Assembly: GCA_051650965.1 (NCBI GenBank)
Contig: JBOFRL010000020.1
Span: forward strand, 1 to 24,675
Reading direction: 5' to 3'
Source of the DNA: Enterovibrio sp051650965
Lineage (GTDB): Bacteria > Pseudomonadota > Gammaproteobacteria > Enterobacterales > Vibrionaceae
Length of the DNA: 24,675 nt
This document shows, in pieces, positions 7,783 through 16,461 of the stretch (its first letter is position 1; each line of letters opens with the position of its first letter). Under the pieces are notes generated by a model. It did no database searches. It saw only the letters and a list, made by a program, of their open reading frames with translations, and was not told where the DNA came from. Made by a program: the position numbers and the translations under genes.

Positions 7783-8832
7783 ATGGCGGCACGTTTTCAG
7801 CAAGAAATTCTCGAATGGTACCAACAATTTGGCCGCAAAGATCTCCCTTGGCAGCAAGGGCGCACGCCTTACCGCGTCTGGCTGTCGGAGATCATGCTCC
7901 AGCAAACCCAAGTTGCCACGGTGATCCCCTACTTTTTGCGCTTTACCGAGCGTTTTCCCACTTTGCAAAGCTTGGCCGCCGCGCCGCTTGATGAAGTTTT
8001 ACACCTGTGGACCGGCCTTGGCTACTATGCGCGCGCGCGCAATTTGCACAAAGCCGCGCAGCAGATCTGCCAGCTAAAGAGCGGCGTCATGCCCGCAGAT
8101 CTGCAGCAATTACAAGCACTTTCTGGCATTGGCCGCTCAACTGCGGGCGCCATTTTGTCGTTTGCTTTCGGCCAAACGGCGCCAATTTTAGATGGCAACG
8201 TAAAGCGCACTTATGCGCGCCATTTTGCCGTAGCTGGGTGGCCTGGGAAAAAAGCGGTTGAAAATCAACTGTGGCAGCTCGCAGAGCAGCTCACGCCAGC
8301 GCAAAATGCTGGCGCTTACAACCAAGCGCTGATGGACATTGGCTCGCTGATCTGCACAAGAAGCCGCCCTAAATGCGCAAGCTGCCCCGTGCAAAAAAGC
8401 TGCGCAGCGTACAAAGAAGGCCGGCAAAGCGAATTTCCTGGCAAAAAGCCCAGCAGCACCTTGCCTGAAAAGGAGATCTGCTTGGTGCTGTTTGAGTTTG
8501 GCAATCAGATCTGGCTAGAAAAACGCCCGCAGCAAGGCATTTGGGGCGGACTCTATTCGCTGCCAGAGTGCCAAATCGAGCAGGCAAAAGACTTTGTCGC
8601 GCAAAAGGCAAAAAACATCACGTTTACCACGACGCCGTTAGCGCCATTTCGCCACACCTTTAGCCATTTTCACTTAAATATCAATCCGCTACATGTGACA
8701 CTACAGCAAAAGCCTCGCTGGCAATGCCAAGAGCCAGATGCAGTTTGGTATGATCGCAGCAAACCTGCCGAGATCGGGCTGGCCGCGCCAGTGCACAAAC
8801 TTTTATTCACTTCACCCTTGTTTAAGGAGTAA
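7783..8832 (+). CDS. mutY: adenine DNA glycosylase MutY, 349 aa
   Basis: Removes adenine mispaired with 8-oxoguanine, part of the GO repair system. A HhH-GPD domain carries the catalytic Glu in LSEIMLQQTQV (E36) and the Asp in PILDGNVKR (D137); LSGIGRSTAGAI is the helix-hairpin-helix. A CX6CX2CX5C iron-sulfur loop follows (CTRSRPKCASCPVQKSC), then a C-terminal NUDIX-like domain with WGGLYSLPE. Start ATG 7783 gives MAARFQQEILEWYQQFGRK, which matches the E. coli N-terminus; the ATG at 7753 would add ten residues and sits in a TACAAT that may instead be a -10 element. mutY-yggX-mltC order as in E. coli. Confidence 0.95.
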   Translation: MAARFQQEILEWYQQFGRKDLPWQQGRTPYRVWLSEIMLQQTQVATVIPYFLRFTERFPTLQSLAAAPLDEVLHLWTGLGYYARARNLHKAAQQICQLKSGVMPADLQQLQALSGIGRSTAGAILSFAFGQTAPILDGNVKRTYARHFAVAGWPGKKAVENQLWQLAEQLTPAQNAGAYNQALMDIGSLICTRSRPKCASCPVQKSCAAYKEGRQSEFPGKKPSSTLPEKEICLVLFEFGNQIWLEKRPQQGIWGGLYSLPECQIEQAKDFVAQKAKNITFTTTPLAPFRHTFSHFHLNINPLHVTLQQKPRWQCQEPDAVWYDRSKPAEIGLAAPVHKLLFTSPLFKE

Positions 8833-8834
8833 TT

Positions 8835-9107
8835 ATGAGCCGTACCGTTTTTTGTCAGCGTCTGCAAAAAGAGGCGCCGGGACTCGATTTTCAGTTTTAC
8901 CCAGGAGAGCTTGGAAAGCGCATTTTTGAACACATTAGCAAAGAGGCGTGGGCGATGTGGCAAGCGAAGCAAACCATGCTGATCAACGAGAAAAAACTCA
9001 ACATGATGAACCCAGAGCATCGCACTTTTCTTGAGCAAGAGATGACGAAATTTTTATTTGAAGGACAAGAAATCCATATCGAAGGGTACCGTCCTCCCGA
9101 AAAGTGA
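8835..9107 (+). CDS. yggX: YggX family Fe(2+)-trafficking protein, 90 aa
   Basis: A small cytoplasmic protein linked to iron handling and protection of iron-sulfur enzymes from oxidation. It sits just after mutY, itself an Fe-S enzyme. The whole family pattern is visible: MSRTVFCQRLQKEAPGLDF (conserved Cys7), YPGELGKRIFEHISKEAW, then MNPEHRTFLEQEM and a C-terminal FEGQEIHIEGYRPP. Length is exact for the family. The ribosome site GGAG overlaps the last codons of mutY, and the start is 2 bases past its stop, so the two are co-translated. Confidence 0.95.
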   Translation: MSRTVFCQRLQKEAPGLDFQFYPGELGKRIFEHISKEAWAMWQAKQTMLINEKKLNMMNPEHRTFLEQEMTKFLFEGQEIHIEGYRPPEK

Positions 9108-9225
9108 ACTAGAACTTTTTATTTTTTTACAACTTTTTTTCTTAAAAATTTGGAAGCGCTGTAGGTAATGGATCCACAATAAAGTGGCATCTTCCCCATA
9201 AATTCACCATCCCTTTTTCTAAAAG

Positions 9226-9265
9226 AAGCATCCGCTATTAGCATTATTGCATGGATGCTTTTTTT
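9226..9265 (+). terminator. rho-independent terminator between yggX and mltC
   Basis: An 8-bp stem AAGCATCC / GGATGCTT with a 19-base loop is followed by seven T. It ends only 16 bases before the mltC start and directly precedes its ribosome site, so it either limits mutY-yggX readthrough or lies in the mltC leader. A weak AAAAGT / ACTTTT stem with T-rich tail (9100-9127) sits right at the yggX stop as well. Confidence 0.6.
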
Positions 9266-9281
9266 GATTGATAGGGATGTC

Positions 9282-10454
9282 ATGAAGTTAGCGCATAAGA
9301 TCACGCTATTGCTCGGCTGTTTGTTATTGAATTTTGGTTGTAGTAGTACTAAGCCTACTGTCGACCAGCAAAATAACCTTTTCGTCAATGATATTGAACT
9401 TGATGATTCGCAACAAGAGTTTGCAAAAGATCTCAATGCGTTCAATCAGTTGATCAGCTCGTTCAATAGCAAAATCGTAGAGCGCTGGGGCGAAAAAGAA
9501 GTCCACGTTGCCGGTAAGCAAAACTACGTAAAATACACCGACAACTATTTAAGCCGCGCACGCATTAATTTTGATAACGGCAAAATCGCGGTCGAAACCA
9601 TCGCGACAGCCGATCAAAAAAAGCACCTGCGGCAAGCTATCATCAGCATGCTGCTAACGCCTTATAATCCAAATTCAGTCGACCTTTACTCTGCCTCAGA
9701 AGTGGTGTTAGGCGGCAAACCTTTTTTGCAAGGGCAGATCTTGGATCAGGACGGTAAAGAGATCAATTGGCCATGGCGTGCTGAGCGTTTTGCAGACTAT
9801 CTCATTGAAAATCAATTACAAACTAAAACTATCAACCAAAAACAGATGCTGTTTGTTGAGATCAGCATGGTCAGCAACCACAGCCAAAAACGCCGCTATC
9901 AGTATGCTGATCTGATCAAAAAGGCCTCACAGCGTTATGGCATCGACCAGTCGCTGATCTACGCCATCATCAAAACTGAAAGCAGCTTTAACCCTTACGC
10001 GGTAAGCCCTGCCAACGCTTACGGCTTAATGCAAGTGGTGCCACAAACGGCCGGCCGCGACGTCTTTACGCTCATCAAAGGCCGAGACGGCGAGCCTACC
10101 GTGAAAGATCTCTTTGATCCGGCGAAAAATATCGATATCGGCACAGCGTACTGTTACTTGCTGAAAAATCACTACTTAAAGCAAGTTAATGATCCGCTTT
10201 CTTTGCATTACAGCATGATCAGCGCCTACAACGGCGGCGCGGGCAATGTGCTGCGCACTTTTCACTCTGATCGCGCGCAGGCGATGAAAAGTTTGAACGC
10301 ACTCAAACCTAAGCAAGTGTATTGGGCGCTCACTAAGCGCCACCCAGCGCAAGAGTCGCGCAACTATTTGCAAAAGGTGACACATTTTCAAAAGGAATAT
10401 GAAATTGTGCATACTTATCATGCAAATAACACCAACAACAATACCTACCTGTAA
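9282..10454 (+). CDS. mltC: membrane-bound lytic murein transglycosylase C, 390 aa
   Basis: A periplasmic outer-membrane lipoprotein that cleaves peptidoglycan to give 1,6-anhydro-muropeptides. The N-terminus has a signal sequence with lipid-attachment Cys20 (LLLNFGCSS; N and F at -3/-2 are somewhat atypical). The MltC-specific middle domain reads VKYTDNYLSRARINFDNG and VDLYS. The SLT domain follows with catalytic E233 in TESSFNPYAVS, then GLMQVVPQTAGRDVF and AYNGGAGNVLR. Start ATG 9282 follows AGGGAT; the upstream ATG at 9255 is inside the terminator hairpin. Length is about 30 residues longer than the E. coli protein. Confidence 0.93.
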   Translation: MKLAHKITLLLGCLLLNFGCSSTKPTVDQQNNLFVNDIELDDSQQEFAKDLNAFNQLISSFNSKIVERWGEKEVHVAGKQNYVKYTDNYLSRARINFDNGKIAVETIATADQKKHLRQAIISMLLTPYNPNSVDLYSASEVVLGGKPFLQGQILDQDGKEINWPWRAERFADYLIENQLQTKTINQKQMLFVEISMVSNHSQKRRYQYADLIKKASQRYGIDQSLIYAIIKTESSFNPYAVSPANAYGLMQVVPQTAGRDVFTLIKGRDGEPTVKDLFDPAKNIDIGTAYCYLLKNHYLKQVNDPLSLHYSMISAYNGGAGNVLRTFHSDRAQAMKSLNALKPKQVYWALTKRHPAQESRNYLQKVTHFQKEYEIVHTYHANNTNNNTYL

Positions 10455-10467
10455 CGCTTAATCTAAA

Positions 10468-10494
10468 AAAAATGCCGCATTACGCGGCATTTTT
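10468..10494. terminator. bidirectional rho-independent terminator, mltC / lysS
   Basis: A perfect 11-bp stem AAAAATGCCGC / GCGGCATTTTT with loop ATTAC lies between the convergent mltC and lysS stops, giving T runs on both strands. Confidence 0.9.
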
Positions 10495-10517
10495 CTTACT
10501 TTGCTTTTCTTACTTTT

Positions 10518-12032
10518 TTATTTGCTTTTAGGCTGCTGCGGGCGCATTGACGGGAACAAAATCACGTCGCGAATAGTGTGCATGTTAGTAAACAGCATCA
10601 CTAGTCGGTCGATACCAATTCCCTCACCCGCCGTTGGTGGCAAGCCGTGCTCTAAAGCTGTAATAAAATCAGCGTCATAGAACATTGCTTCATCATCACC
10701 GGCATCTTTTGCGTTAAGCTGCGCCTTAAAGCGCTCATCTTGATCTTCTGCGTCGTTCAGCTCAGAGAAACCGTTGGCAAGCTCACGTCCGCCGACAAAA
10801 AACTCAAAGCGATCAGTCACAAACGGGTTAACGTCATTACGGCGAGCCAGCGGCGAAATATCTGCTGGGTACTCGGTAATAAAGGTTGGCTGCATCAAAC
10901 GCGTTTCCACGGTTTCAGCGAAAATTTCCTCAAGCAGCTGACCGCAGCTCCAGAATTTTTCCACGTAGATCCCAAGCCCACGCGCCAGCGTCGCCATGTG
11001 CTCGCGATCTTGCACTTTTTCGTAAGTTAGCTGCTGCAGCTGTTCGTGCTCAGGGTTGTACTGCTTGATCGCATCCAGCATGCTCAGGCGCGCATAAGGG
11101 CCTGCAAAATCAAGCTCGATTTCGCCGTAAGGCAATTTAGCTGAGCCAAGCACATCCGTCGCAACGCGGCTTAACATCGCCTCAGTCAAATCCATCATGT
11201 CGTTAAAATCGGCGTACGCCATGTAGAACTCGATCATGGTAAATTCTGGGTTGTGACGCGGCGAAAGCCCTTCGTTACGAAAGTTTCGGTTGATCTCAAA
11301 CACGCGCTCAAATCCGCCTACCACCAGACGCTTAAGGTAAAGCTCTGGCGCGATACGCAAGTACATGTCTTGATCAAGCGCGTTGTGGTGCGTGATAAAA
11401 GGCCGTGCCGACGCGCCGCCTGGAATGGGGTGTAGCATCGGCGTTTCCACTTCCATAAATCCTTGTTCTACCAAGAAGTTGCGAATGGCATTGACCACTT
11501 TTGAGCGCACAGCAAACACTTGACGCGACGATTCATTCACAATCAAATCGACGTAGCGCTTGCGATAACGGCTCTCTTGATCGCTCAGGCCATGGAATTT
11601 TTCCGGCAGCGGACGCAGCGCTTTGGTTAGCAGCTGATACTGCTCCATGTTGACGTAAAGATCGCCTTTGCCCGACTTACACAGCGCGCCACGCACGCCA
11701 ATAATGTCACCAATATCAAGGCCATGGTACTGCTCTTTGAGCGCCTCTTGCACCGCTTTGTCCGCGTAAGCTTGAATGCGGCCAAGTCCATCTTGAATAA
11801 CCAAAAATGGACCGCGCTTAGCCATAATGCGCCCTGCGATCGCGACCGGCAAAGCGAGCGACTCAAGCTCTTCTTTGCTTTTGTCAGCAAAATTTTGCTG
11901 CAGCACGTCCGTGGTATGGGTGCGGCGAAAATCATTCGGATGGCCATTGGCTTTGCAGTGGCTGCGAATGTGATCCAATTTGCTACGTCGCTCAGCAATC
12001 AGTTTGTTTTCATCATGTAAAACATCAATCAT
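10518..12032 (-). CDS. lysS: lysine--tRNA ligase (class II), 504 aa
   Basis: Charges tRNA-Lys with lysine using ATP. An N-terminal OB-fold anticodon-binding domain (about residues 65-155; VAGRIMAKRGPF) is followed by the class II core: motif 1 around FLVEQGFMEVETPMLHP, motif 2 FERVFEINRNFRNEGLSPRHNPEFTMIEFY, motif 3 GIGIDRLVMLFTN near the end. Length is as in E. coli LysS (505). Start ATG 12032 has AAGGGT in front. It lies 15 bases after the prfB stop, the conserved prfB-lysS pair, and so is probably co-transcribed. Confidence 0.96.
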   Translation of the reverse strand: MIDVLHDENKLIAERRSKLDHIRSHCKANGHPNDFRRTHTTDVLQQNFADKSKEELESLALPVAIAGRIMAKRGPFLVIQDGLGRIQAYADKAVQEALKEQYHGLDIGDIIGVRGALCKSGKGDLYVNMEQYQLLTKALRPLPEKFHGLSDQESRYRKRYVDLIVNESSRQVFAVRSKVVNAIRNFLVEQGFMEVETPMLHPIPGGASARPFITHHNALDQDMYLRIAPELYLKRLVVGGFERVFEINRNFRNEGLSPRHNPEFTMIEFYMAYADFNDMMDLTEAMLSRVATDVLGSAKLPYGEIELDFAGPYARLSMLDAIKQYNPEHEQLQQLTYEKVQDREHMATLARGLGIYVEKFWSCGQLLEEIFAETVETRLMQPTFITEYPADISPLARRNDVNPFVTDRFEFFVGGRELANGFSELNDAEDQDERFKAQLNAKDAGDDEAMFYDADFITALEHGLPPTAGEGIGIDRLVMLFTNMHTIRDVILFPSMRPQQPKSK

Positions 12033-12047
12033 GGAATACCCTTAAAA

Positions 12048-13146
12048 TTACAAACCCGATTTCAAGCTTGCTTCAATAAATTTATCAAGATCGCCATCTA
12101 ACACCGCTTGCGTGTTGCGCGTTTCAACGCCGGTACGGAGATCTTTGATCCTCGCATCATCAAGCACATAAGAGCGAATTTGACTGCCCCAGCCAATGTC
12201 CGATTTTGCCTCTTCACTGGCTTGCTTTTGCTCATTTTGCTTTTGCAGCTCAAGCTCAAACAATTTGGCGCGCAGCTGCTTCATCGCTTGATCTTTGTTT
12301 TTATGCTGACTGCGCTCGTTTTGGCACTGCACCACGGTGTTGGTCGGAATGTGCGTGATGCGCACCGCCGATTCAGTGGTGTTAACGTGCTGACCACCGG
12401 CGCCCGAGGCGCGGTAAACGTCGATACGCAAATCAGCTGGATTAATATCAATTTCAATATTGTCGTCAATTTCAGGATAAATAAACGCTGAAGCAAACGA
12501 GGTGTGGCGGCGGCCGCCTGAATCGAATGGCGATTTGCGCACTAAGCGGTGTACGCCGGTTTCGGTGCGCAGCCAGCCGTAAGCATATTCGCCGCCCACG
12601 CGGATGGTTGCAGACTTAAGGCCAGCCACATCGCCAGGCGAAACTTCAATCACTTCGGCCTTAAAGCCTTTCGCGTCTGCCCAGCGCAAGTACATGCGCA
12701 GCAGCATTGAAGTCCAATCTTGCGCCTCGGTGCCGCCAGAGCCGGCCTGCAAATCGACATAGCAATCGGATGCATCGTGCGCGCCAGAAAACATGCGGCG
12801 AAATTCGAGCATAGCCAACTGCTTTTCAAGCTCAGCAAGCTCAGGTTCAATTTCATCAAACGTTTGCTGATCTTCTTCTTCAACGGCAAGCTCAAGCAGA
12901 TCAGCCACATACGTGCTGCCTTCTTCAAGCTTATCAATCGTTTGTACAACAATTTCTAATGCCGAACGCTCGCGGCCATACGCCTGCGCACGCTCAGGTT
13001 CATTCCAAATATCAGGCTGCTCAAGCTCTGCATTGACCTCTTCTAGACGCTCTTTTTTTGCGTCATAGTCAAAGATACCCCCGAAGGGTGTGGGTGCGGG
13101 CGCTGATGTCGGCAAGACGGTTTTTGATCGGATTAATTTCAAACAT
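12048..13146 (-). CDS. prfB: peptide chain release factor 2 with programmed +1 frameshift, 365 aa
   Basis: Recognises UAA and UGA stop codons and triggers peptide release. The gene is in two frames. ATG 13146 opens a 25-codon frame (MFEINPIKNRLADISARTHT...LRGYL) ending at in-frame TGA at 13071. A +1 shift then continues with DYDAKKERLEEVNAELEQPDIWNEPERAQ to the TAA at 12048, for a total of 365 residues, the same as E. coli RF2. Visible are the tripeptide anticodon SPF in RKSPFDSGGRRH and the GGQ catalytic motif in SGAGGQHVN. A plain ORF call starting at 13142 gives a false N-terminus. A possible -10 (TAGAAT, at 13182-13187) lies upstream. Confidence 0.96.
13068..13083 (-). promoter_or_regulatory. 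RF2 autoregulatory frameshift site
   Basis: The minus strand reads CGGGGGTATCTTTGAC: an internal Shine-Dalgarno-like GGGGG three bases ahead of the slippery CTT, then TGA followed by C. This matches the canonical prfB signal. When RF2 is scarce the TGA is poorly read and ribosomes slip +1 from CTT to TTT, making full-length RF2. Confidence 0.95.
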
Positions 13147-13255
13147 GGCGTTTTTTTTACAGATTACGTGAATTGAGTGAAATTCTATCCAAATGTGACA
13201 AGAAGATACAGAACTAGCGGCTATCTTCGCGAAAAGTTTTTATGATAAAGGAAGG

Positions 13256-13302
13256 AAAAAGAGTAAGCGGCCTTATACAAACATTTTGAACGGCGGCCGC
13301 TT
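13256..13302 (-). terminator. terminator after the cysteine-hydrolase-like gene
   Basis: On the minus strand, an 8-bp stem AAGCGGCC / GGCCGCTT with a 22-base loop is followed by ACTCTTTTTCC. It lies 7 bases past the stop of the 13309-14190 gene and separates it from prfB. Confidence 0.55.
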
Positions 13303-13308
13303 CTTCAT

Positions 13309-14190
13309 TTACGGGCGCGGGTTGATGCGCATTGCTAAAACATGCGCCGCAAGCGCCCACACCATTTCACTCGAGAGTGCGCAATAAGTGATTGAATAAT
13401 TTCCATATTGTTCGCCCCACGTGCCATTCGCGACCACAAAACGCTCAATCGCTTGCTGCGTAATGCTTTGCGAAAAATCGGTCAGCTGCGTGACTGGGCG
13501 AGTTCGGCTATCGTGCGCATACCACATACCGCCTTCGTTATAGACCACGCAATAATGGCCAGCGCCGCCCTGCGTACCCGTGCGCACAACGTAAACCTGA
13601 TCTTTAGCAAGTGCCCCAATAAAAGCGGCAATCCCTCGCGCGTTATTTCCCTGAAGGTGGCTTTGAGGCTGCCCCAAATTTTCCATGAAAATGGCTTCAA
13701 AAAGATCAATCTGCTGATCTTGATTAAGCGTATAAGTAGCAGTATCAAAGGCCAACTGCACACCAAGCCGGTTGCCAGCACAAAGCAGCATCTCTTCAGG
13801 ACATGAATTTTGCAGCATTGAAAAATCATTAACCGTGTCACGCTGCGCTACAGTAGCACCGCCTGCCGCACCTGCGACGGCTCCGCCGATGGGATCTGCA
13901 GCAGCTTGCAGTTGCACATCTGCAGCGCCAAGTGCCGCAACAACGGAAAATTCATTAAATAGCAGATCATATTCATTTGGTGATAGTTTTGCTTCCCCAT
14001 CCAAAGCCCGTTGCACATGATCTAATTGAACTTTTGCTTGTATCCAAGCCTGATTTGTTGCTAATTGCTGCTGCGAATTAGCAACACCTCTGATGTTCAA
14101 CAACGCGCTTTCTTTGAGCTGCCTTGCCTGATCAAGCCTTCCTTTAAGAACAGCAAACACGCTTGAGGTAGAGCCGGTAGGACCTGCCAT
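13309..14190 (-). CDS. unrecognised protein, possible papain-like cysteine hydrolase, 293 aa
   Basis: No family firmly recognised. Strong ribosome site AAAGGA 8 bases before ATG 14190. Residues 1-95 look alpha-helical and Gln/Ala-rich (possible coiled coil, about 16-63). Next comes a glycine/alanine-rich linker (residues 99-114), then a globular C-terminal half. That half contains LQNSCPEEMLLCAGNRLG (C130, C137), a beta strand with GGAGHYCVVYNEGGMWYAHDSRTR (H212, D227) and ITYCALSSEM. The Cys ... His ... Asp spacing, with GHY-VVY-W-D, recalls papain-fold peptidases and deubiquitinase-type effectors of host-associated bacteria. No signal peptide is seen. It lies between recJ and prfB, which are normally adjacent, with 171-bp and 162-bp flanks and its own terminator, suggesting insertion. 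Function is an inference. Confidence 0.6.
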   Translation of the reverse strand: MAGPTGSTSSVFAVLKGRLDQARQLKESALLNIRGVANSQQQLATNQAWIQAKVQLDHVQRALDGEAKLSPNEYDLLFNEFSVVAALGAADVQLQAAADPIGGAVAGAAGGATVAQRDTVNDFSMLQNSCPEEMLLCAGNRLGVQLAFDTATYTLNQDQQIDLFEAIFMENLGQPQSHLQGNNARGIAAFIGALAKDQVYVVRTGTQGGAGHYCVVYNEGGMWYAHDSRTRPVTQLTDFSQSITQQAIERFVVANGTWGEQYGNYSITYCALSSEMVWALAAHVLAMRINPRP

Positions 14191-14361
14191 ATCACTTTTC
14201 CTTTAAAAGTAGTGCCATTGGCCTGTGAATAAATCAATTACTTAACTCTAGAAACTTTAGCAGATCCAACACCAATATCACCGCATGCACGTCACGTGTG
14301 GCAAATGGCTCAGCGCTAACTCGTCAAAATAGACCCATTTGCAGCATCGCTACCGCAAGCA

Positions 14362-16083
14362 TTAAAGCGCCTTGATGCATTCAATCATCAGTTGCAGCGA
14401 ACTTTGTCCGCGAAACTCATTGATTTCTAATCGATAAGCGACATGAACCTGCGAAACACCTCCGTTTGGCCACTGCTGCGTGTCGATGTTAAACGCAATA
14501 GCATCCAGTGACGGGCCGCCGCCAACCGGTGTGAGCTGCAATTTAAGGTGCTTGCCCGCCACCAAATTTTGCGCATTTACGGTAAAAACCCCATCAAAAC
14601 AAGGCGCAGCAAACCCGTGTCCCCATGGTCCAGCGTCTTGCAAAAGCTGCGCCGTCGCAATGGTCAGCTCATCAGGCGTAAGCTCGCCGTCACTGAGCAC
14701 AACCGCGCACGACGGCTCATCGCCAAGCACATCTTGCACCGCAACATTAAACGCGGCGCTAAAGTCCGGCAGATCTTTTTTTGCGATACTCAAACCTGCC
14801 GCCATCGCGTGGCCGCCAAATTTTGCTAACAATTTTGGATGCTTACGGCTAATTTCACTGAGAAGATCGCGCATATTAAGCCCGTCAACGGAGCGCGCCG
14901 AGCCTTTTAACTGCGCTTGCTTGTCGTCAGCAAACACCACCACTGGCCGGTGAAATTTCTCTTTTAAACGCGACGCCAAAATGCCAATCGTCCCTTGATG
15001 CCACTCAGGTTGATACAAAACCAGTCCAGCCGGCAAACTCCCTTGATCAAGCTGCAAATTTTCACACTGCAGCAACGCCTCTTCCTTCATCGACTGCTCA
15101 ATTTTGCGCCGCTCAAGGTTGAGTAGATCAAGCCGCTGCGCCAGCGCGGTCGCCTTTTGCCAATCCTCGCACAATAAAAGCTCTACGCCAATCGACATGC
15201 TTTCAAGCCTGCCCGCCGCATTAAGGCGCGGCCCAAGCGCAAAGCCAAGATCGGCGGCCACCAATTTTGGCGCAGCGCGCTTTGCCACCGCGAGCAGCGC
15301 TTGTATGCCTGCGCTGGCTTTACCGGCGCGGATCCGCTGCAATCCTTGGTGAACCAAAATGCGATTGTTGCTATCGAGCACCGCCACGTCAGCGACCGTA
15401 CCAAGCGCCACTAAATCAAGCAGCTGTGCAAAATTAGGCTCCGAGCGCTCAGGCGCAAAAAATCCCTGCTCACGCAGCTTGGCCCGCACCGCCAGCATGA
15501 AGTAGAACGCCACCCCAACGCCTGCGAGCGCTTTTGAGGCAAAGCCACAAGTTGGCAAATTGGGATTGATCATCGCATCGGCCGCCGGTAATTCATCCGC
15601 GGGCAGATGGTGATCGGTCACAATAACCCTAATATTGCGCTTTTTAGCTTCTAAAACCCCGTCTATCGACGAAATTCCATTATCCACCGTGATGATTAGC
15701 TGCGCGCCTTTCGCCCCAGCCTGCGCCACCACGTCCGGCGAAAGCCCGTAGCCGTCATCAAAGCGATTGGGTACTAAATAATCAACGTTGTGGTAGTGTA
15801 AAAGGTGTAGCGCGCGCACCACAAGCGCTGAGCTTGTGGCGCCGTCAGCGTCAAAATCTCCCACGACGATAATGCGCTGCTGCTTTTGCATCGCATCTAA
15901 CAAAAGATCGCAAGCTTCATCAATGCCTTGCAACTCATTTGCGGTAAGCAAAGCCGTCAGATTGCGCTCAAGCTCCTTGGCACTGCGCACACCGCGACTG
16001 GTATAAATGCGCTGCAAAAGCGCAGGAACAGCAGCTAAATCGGGTAACGTTTTCTGGCTTGGGCGGCGTTTTATTTCAACCAT
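14362..16083 (-). CDS. recJ: single-stranded-DNA-specific 5'-3' exonuclease RecJ, 573 aa
   Basis: Degrades single-stranded DNA 5' to 3' in recombination (RecF pathway), mismatch and base-excision repair. DHH-family phosphoesterase motifs are visible: VVGDFDADGATSSAL (motif I), ITVDNGISS (motif II), VTDHHLPADELP (the DHH motif) and ALAGVGVAFYFMLAVR. The DHHA1 domain contains KLLAKFGGHAMAAGLSI. Length matches E. coli RecJ (577). Start ATG 16083 has TAGGAG at 7 bases. In E. coli recJ is directly followed by prfB-lysS; here another gene intervenes. Confidence 0.95.
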   Translation of the reverse strand: MVEIKRRPSQKTLPDLAAVPALLQRIYTSRGVRSAKELERNLTALLTANELQGIDEACDLLLDAMQKQQRIIVVGDFDADGATSSALVVRALHLLHYHNVDYLVPNRFDDGYGLSPDVVAQAGAKGAQLIITVDNGISSIDGVLEAKKRNIRVIVTDHHLPADELPAADAMINPNLPTCGFASKALAGVGVAFYFMLAVRAKLREQGFFAPERSEPNFAQLLDLVALGTVADVAVLDSNNRILVHQGLQRIRAGKASAGIQALLAVAKRAAPKLVAADLGFALGPRLNAAGRLESMSIGVELLLCEDWQKATALAQRLDLLNLERRKIEQSMKEEALLQCENLQLDQGSLPAGLVLYQPEWHQGTIGILASRLKEKFHRPVVVFADDKQAQLKGSARSVDGLNMRDLLSEISRKHPKLLAKFGGHAMAAGLSIAKKDLPDFSAAFNVAVQDVLGDEPSCAVVLSDGELTPDELTIATAQLLQDAGPWGHGFAAPCFDGVFTVNAQNLVAGKHLKLQLTPVGGGPSLDAIAFNIDTQQWPNGGVSQVHVAYRLEINEFRGQSSLQLMIECIKAL

Positions 16084-16461
16084 TTCAGGCTCCTAAAAAG
16101 ATAACAAACGCCATAACGTTGAGAAATAAGCGTCTTAAAACAAAGAATAAATTCGTTATTTTTCATTTTTGTGAAAATTTTACGCAATCTATTTGCCGAT
16201 ATAAGTCACATGTCTTAACGCAAATCTCACAACAAAACCAGCATAACATTATGAATAAAAAGGATTTTTTCAGAATGGCGCGCTCTTGAATCTCACCTTT
16301 AAATTAAATTGCATCGTAATTGGGAACTTTCTTATTTTGTGAACTATTCTCTAACAGCTAATAATTAGCATGTAAACAAACTCGCATACCGCCGTAAATT
16401 ATGTTGCATTTTGCATTTTAAATTTGCTTGTTTTTAATGGACTAGAACAAAGGCAGACGCT
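16084..16461. promoter_or_regulatory. divergent recJ / vpsR-like intergenic region with putative promoter and palindrome
   Basis: 378 bp, AT-rich, no supported gene. For the plus-strand regulator, a -35-like TTGTGA (16337-16342) and -10-like AATAAT (16360-16365) are spaced by 17 bases. A perfect 13-bp palindrome GCTAATAATTAGC (16357-16369) overlaps that -10 and could be an operator. The resulting leader would be about 90 bases. A 12-codon ORF at 16251 lacks a ribosome site and was not called. Confidence 0.4.

Noticed and set aside
9119..9199. 26-codon minus-strand ORF between yggX and mltC, with an AGGGATGGTG stretch ahead of its ATG
   Set aside because: Very short, antisense in a leader region, lysine-rich end produced by T-rich sequence, no recognisable similarity; probably chance.
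14288..14298. Odd palindrome CACGTCACGTG upstream of the cysteine-hydrolase-like gene
   Set aside because: Short and GC-rich in a region full of CG repeats; no promoter aligned with it, so no operator is claimed.
16251..16289. 12-codon plus-strand ORF in the recJ / vpsR-like gap
   Set aside because: No ribosome site, too short to support.
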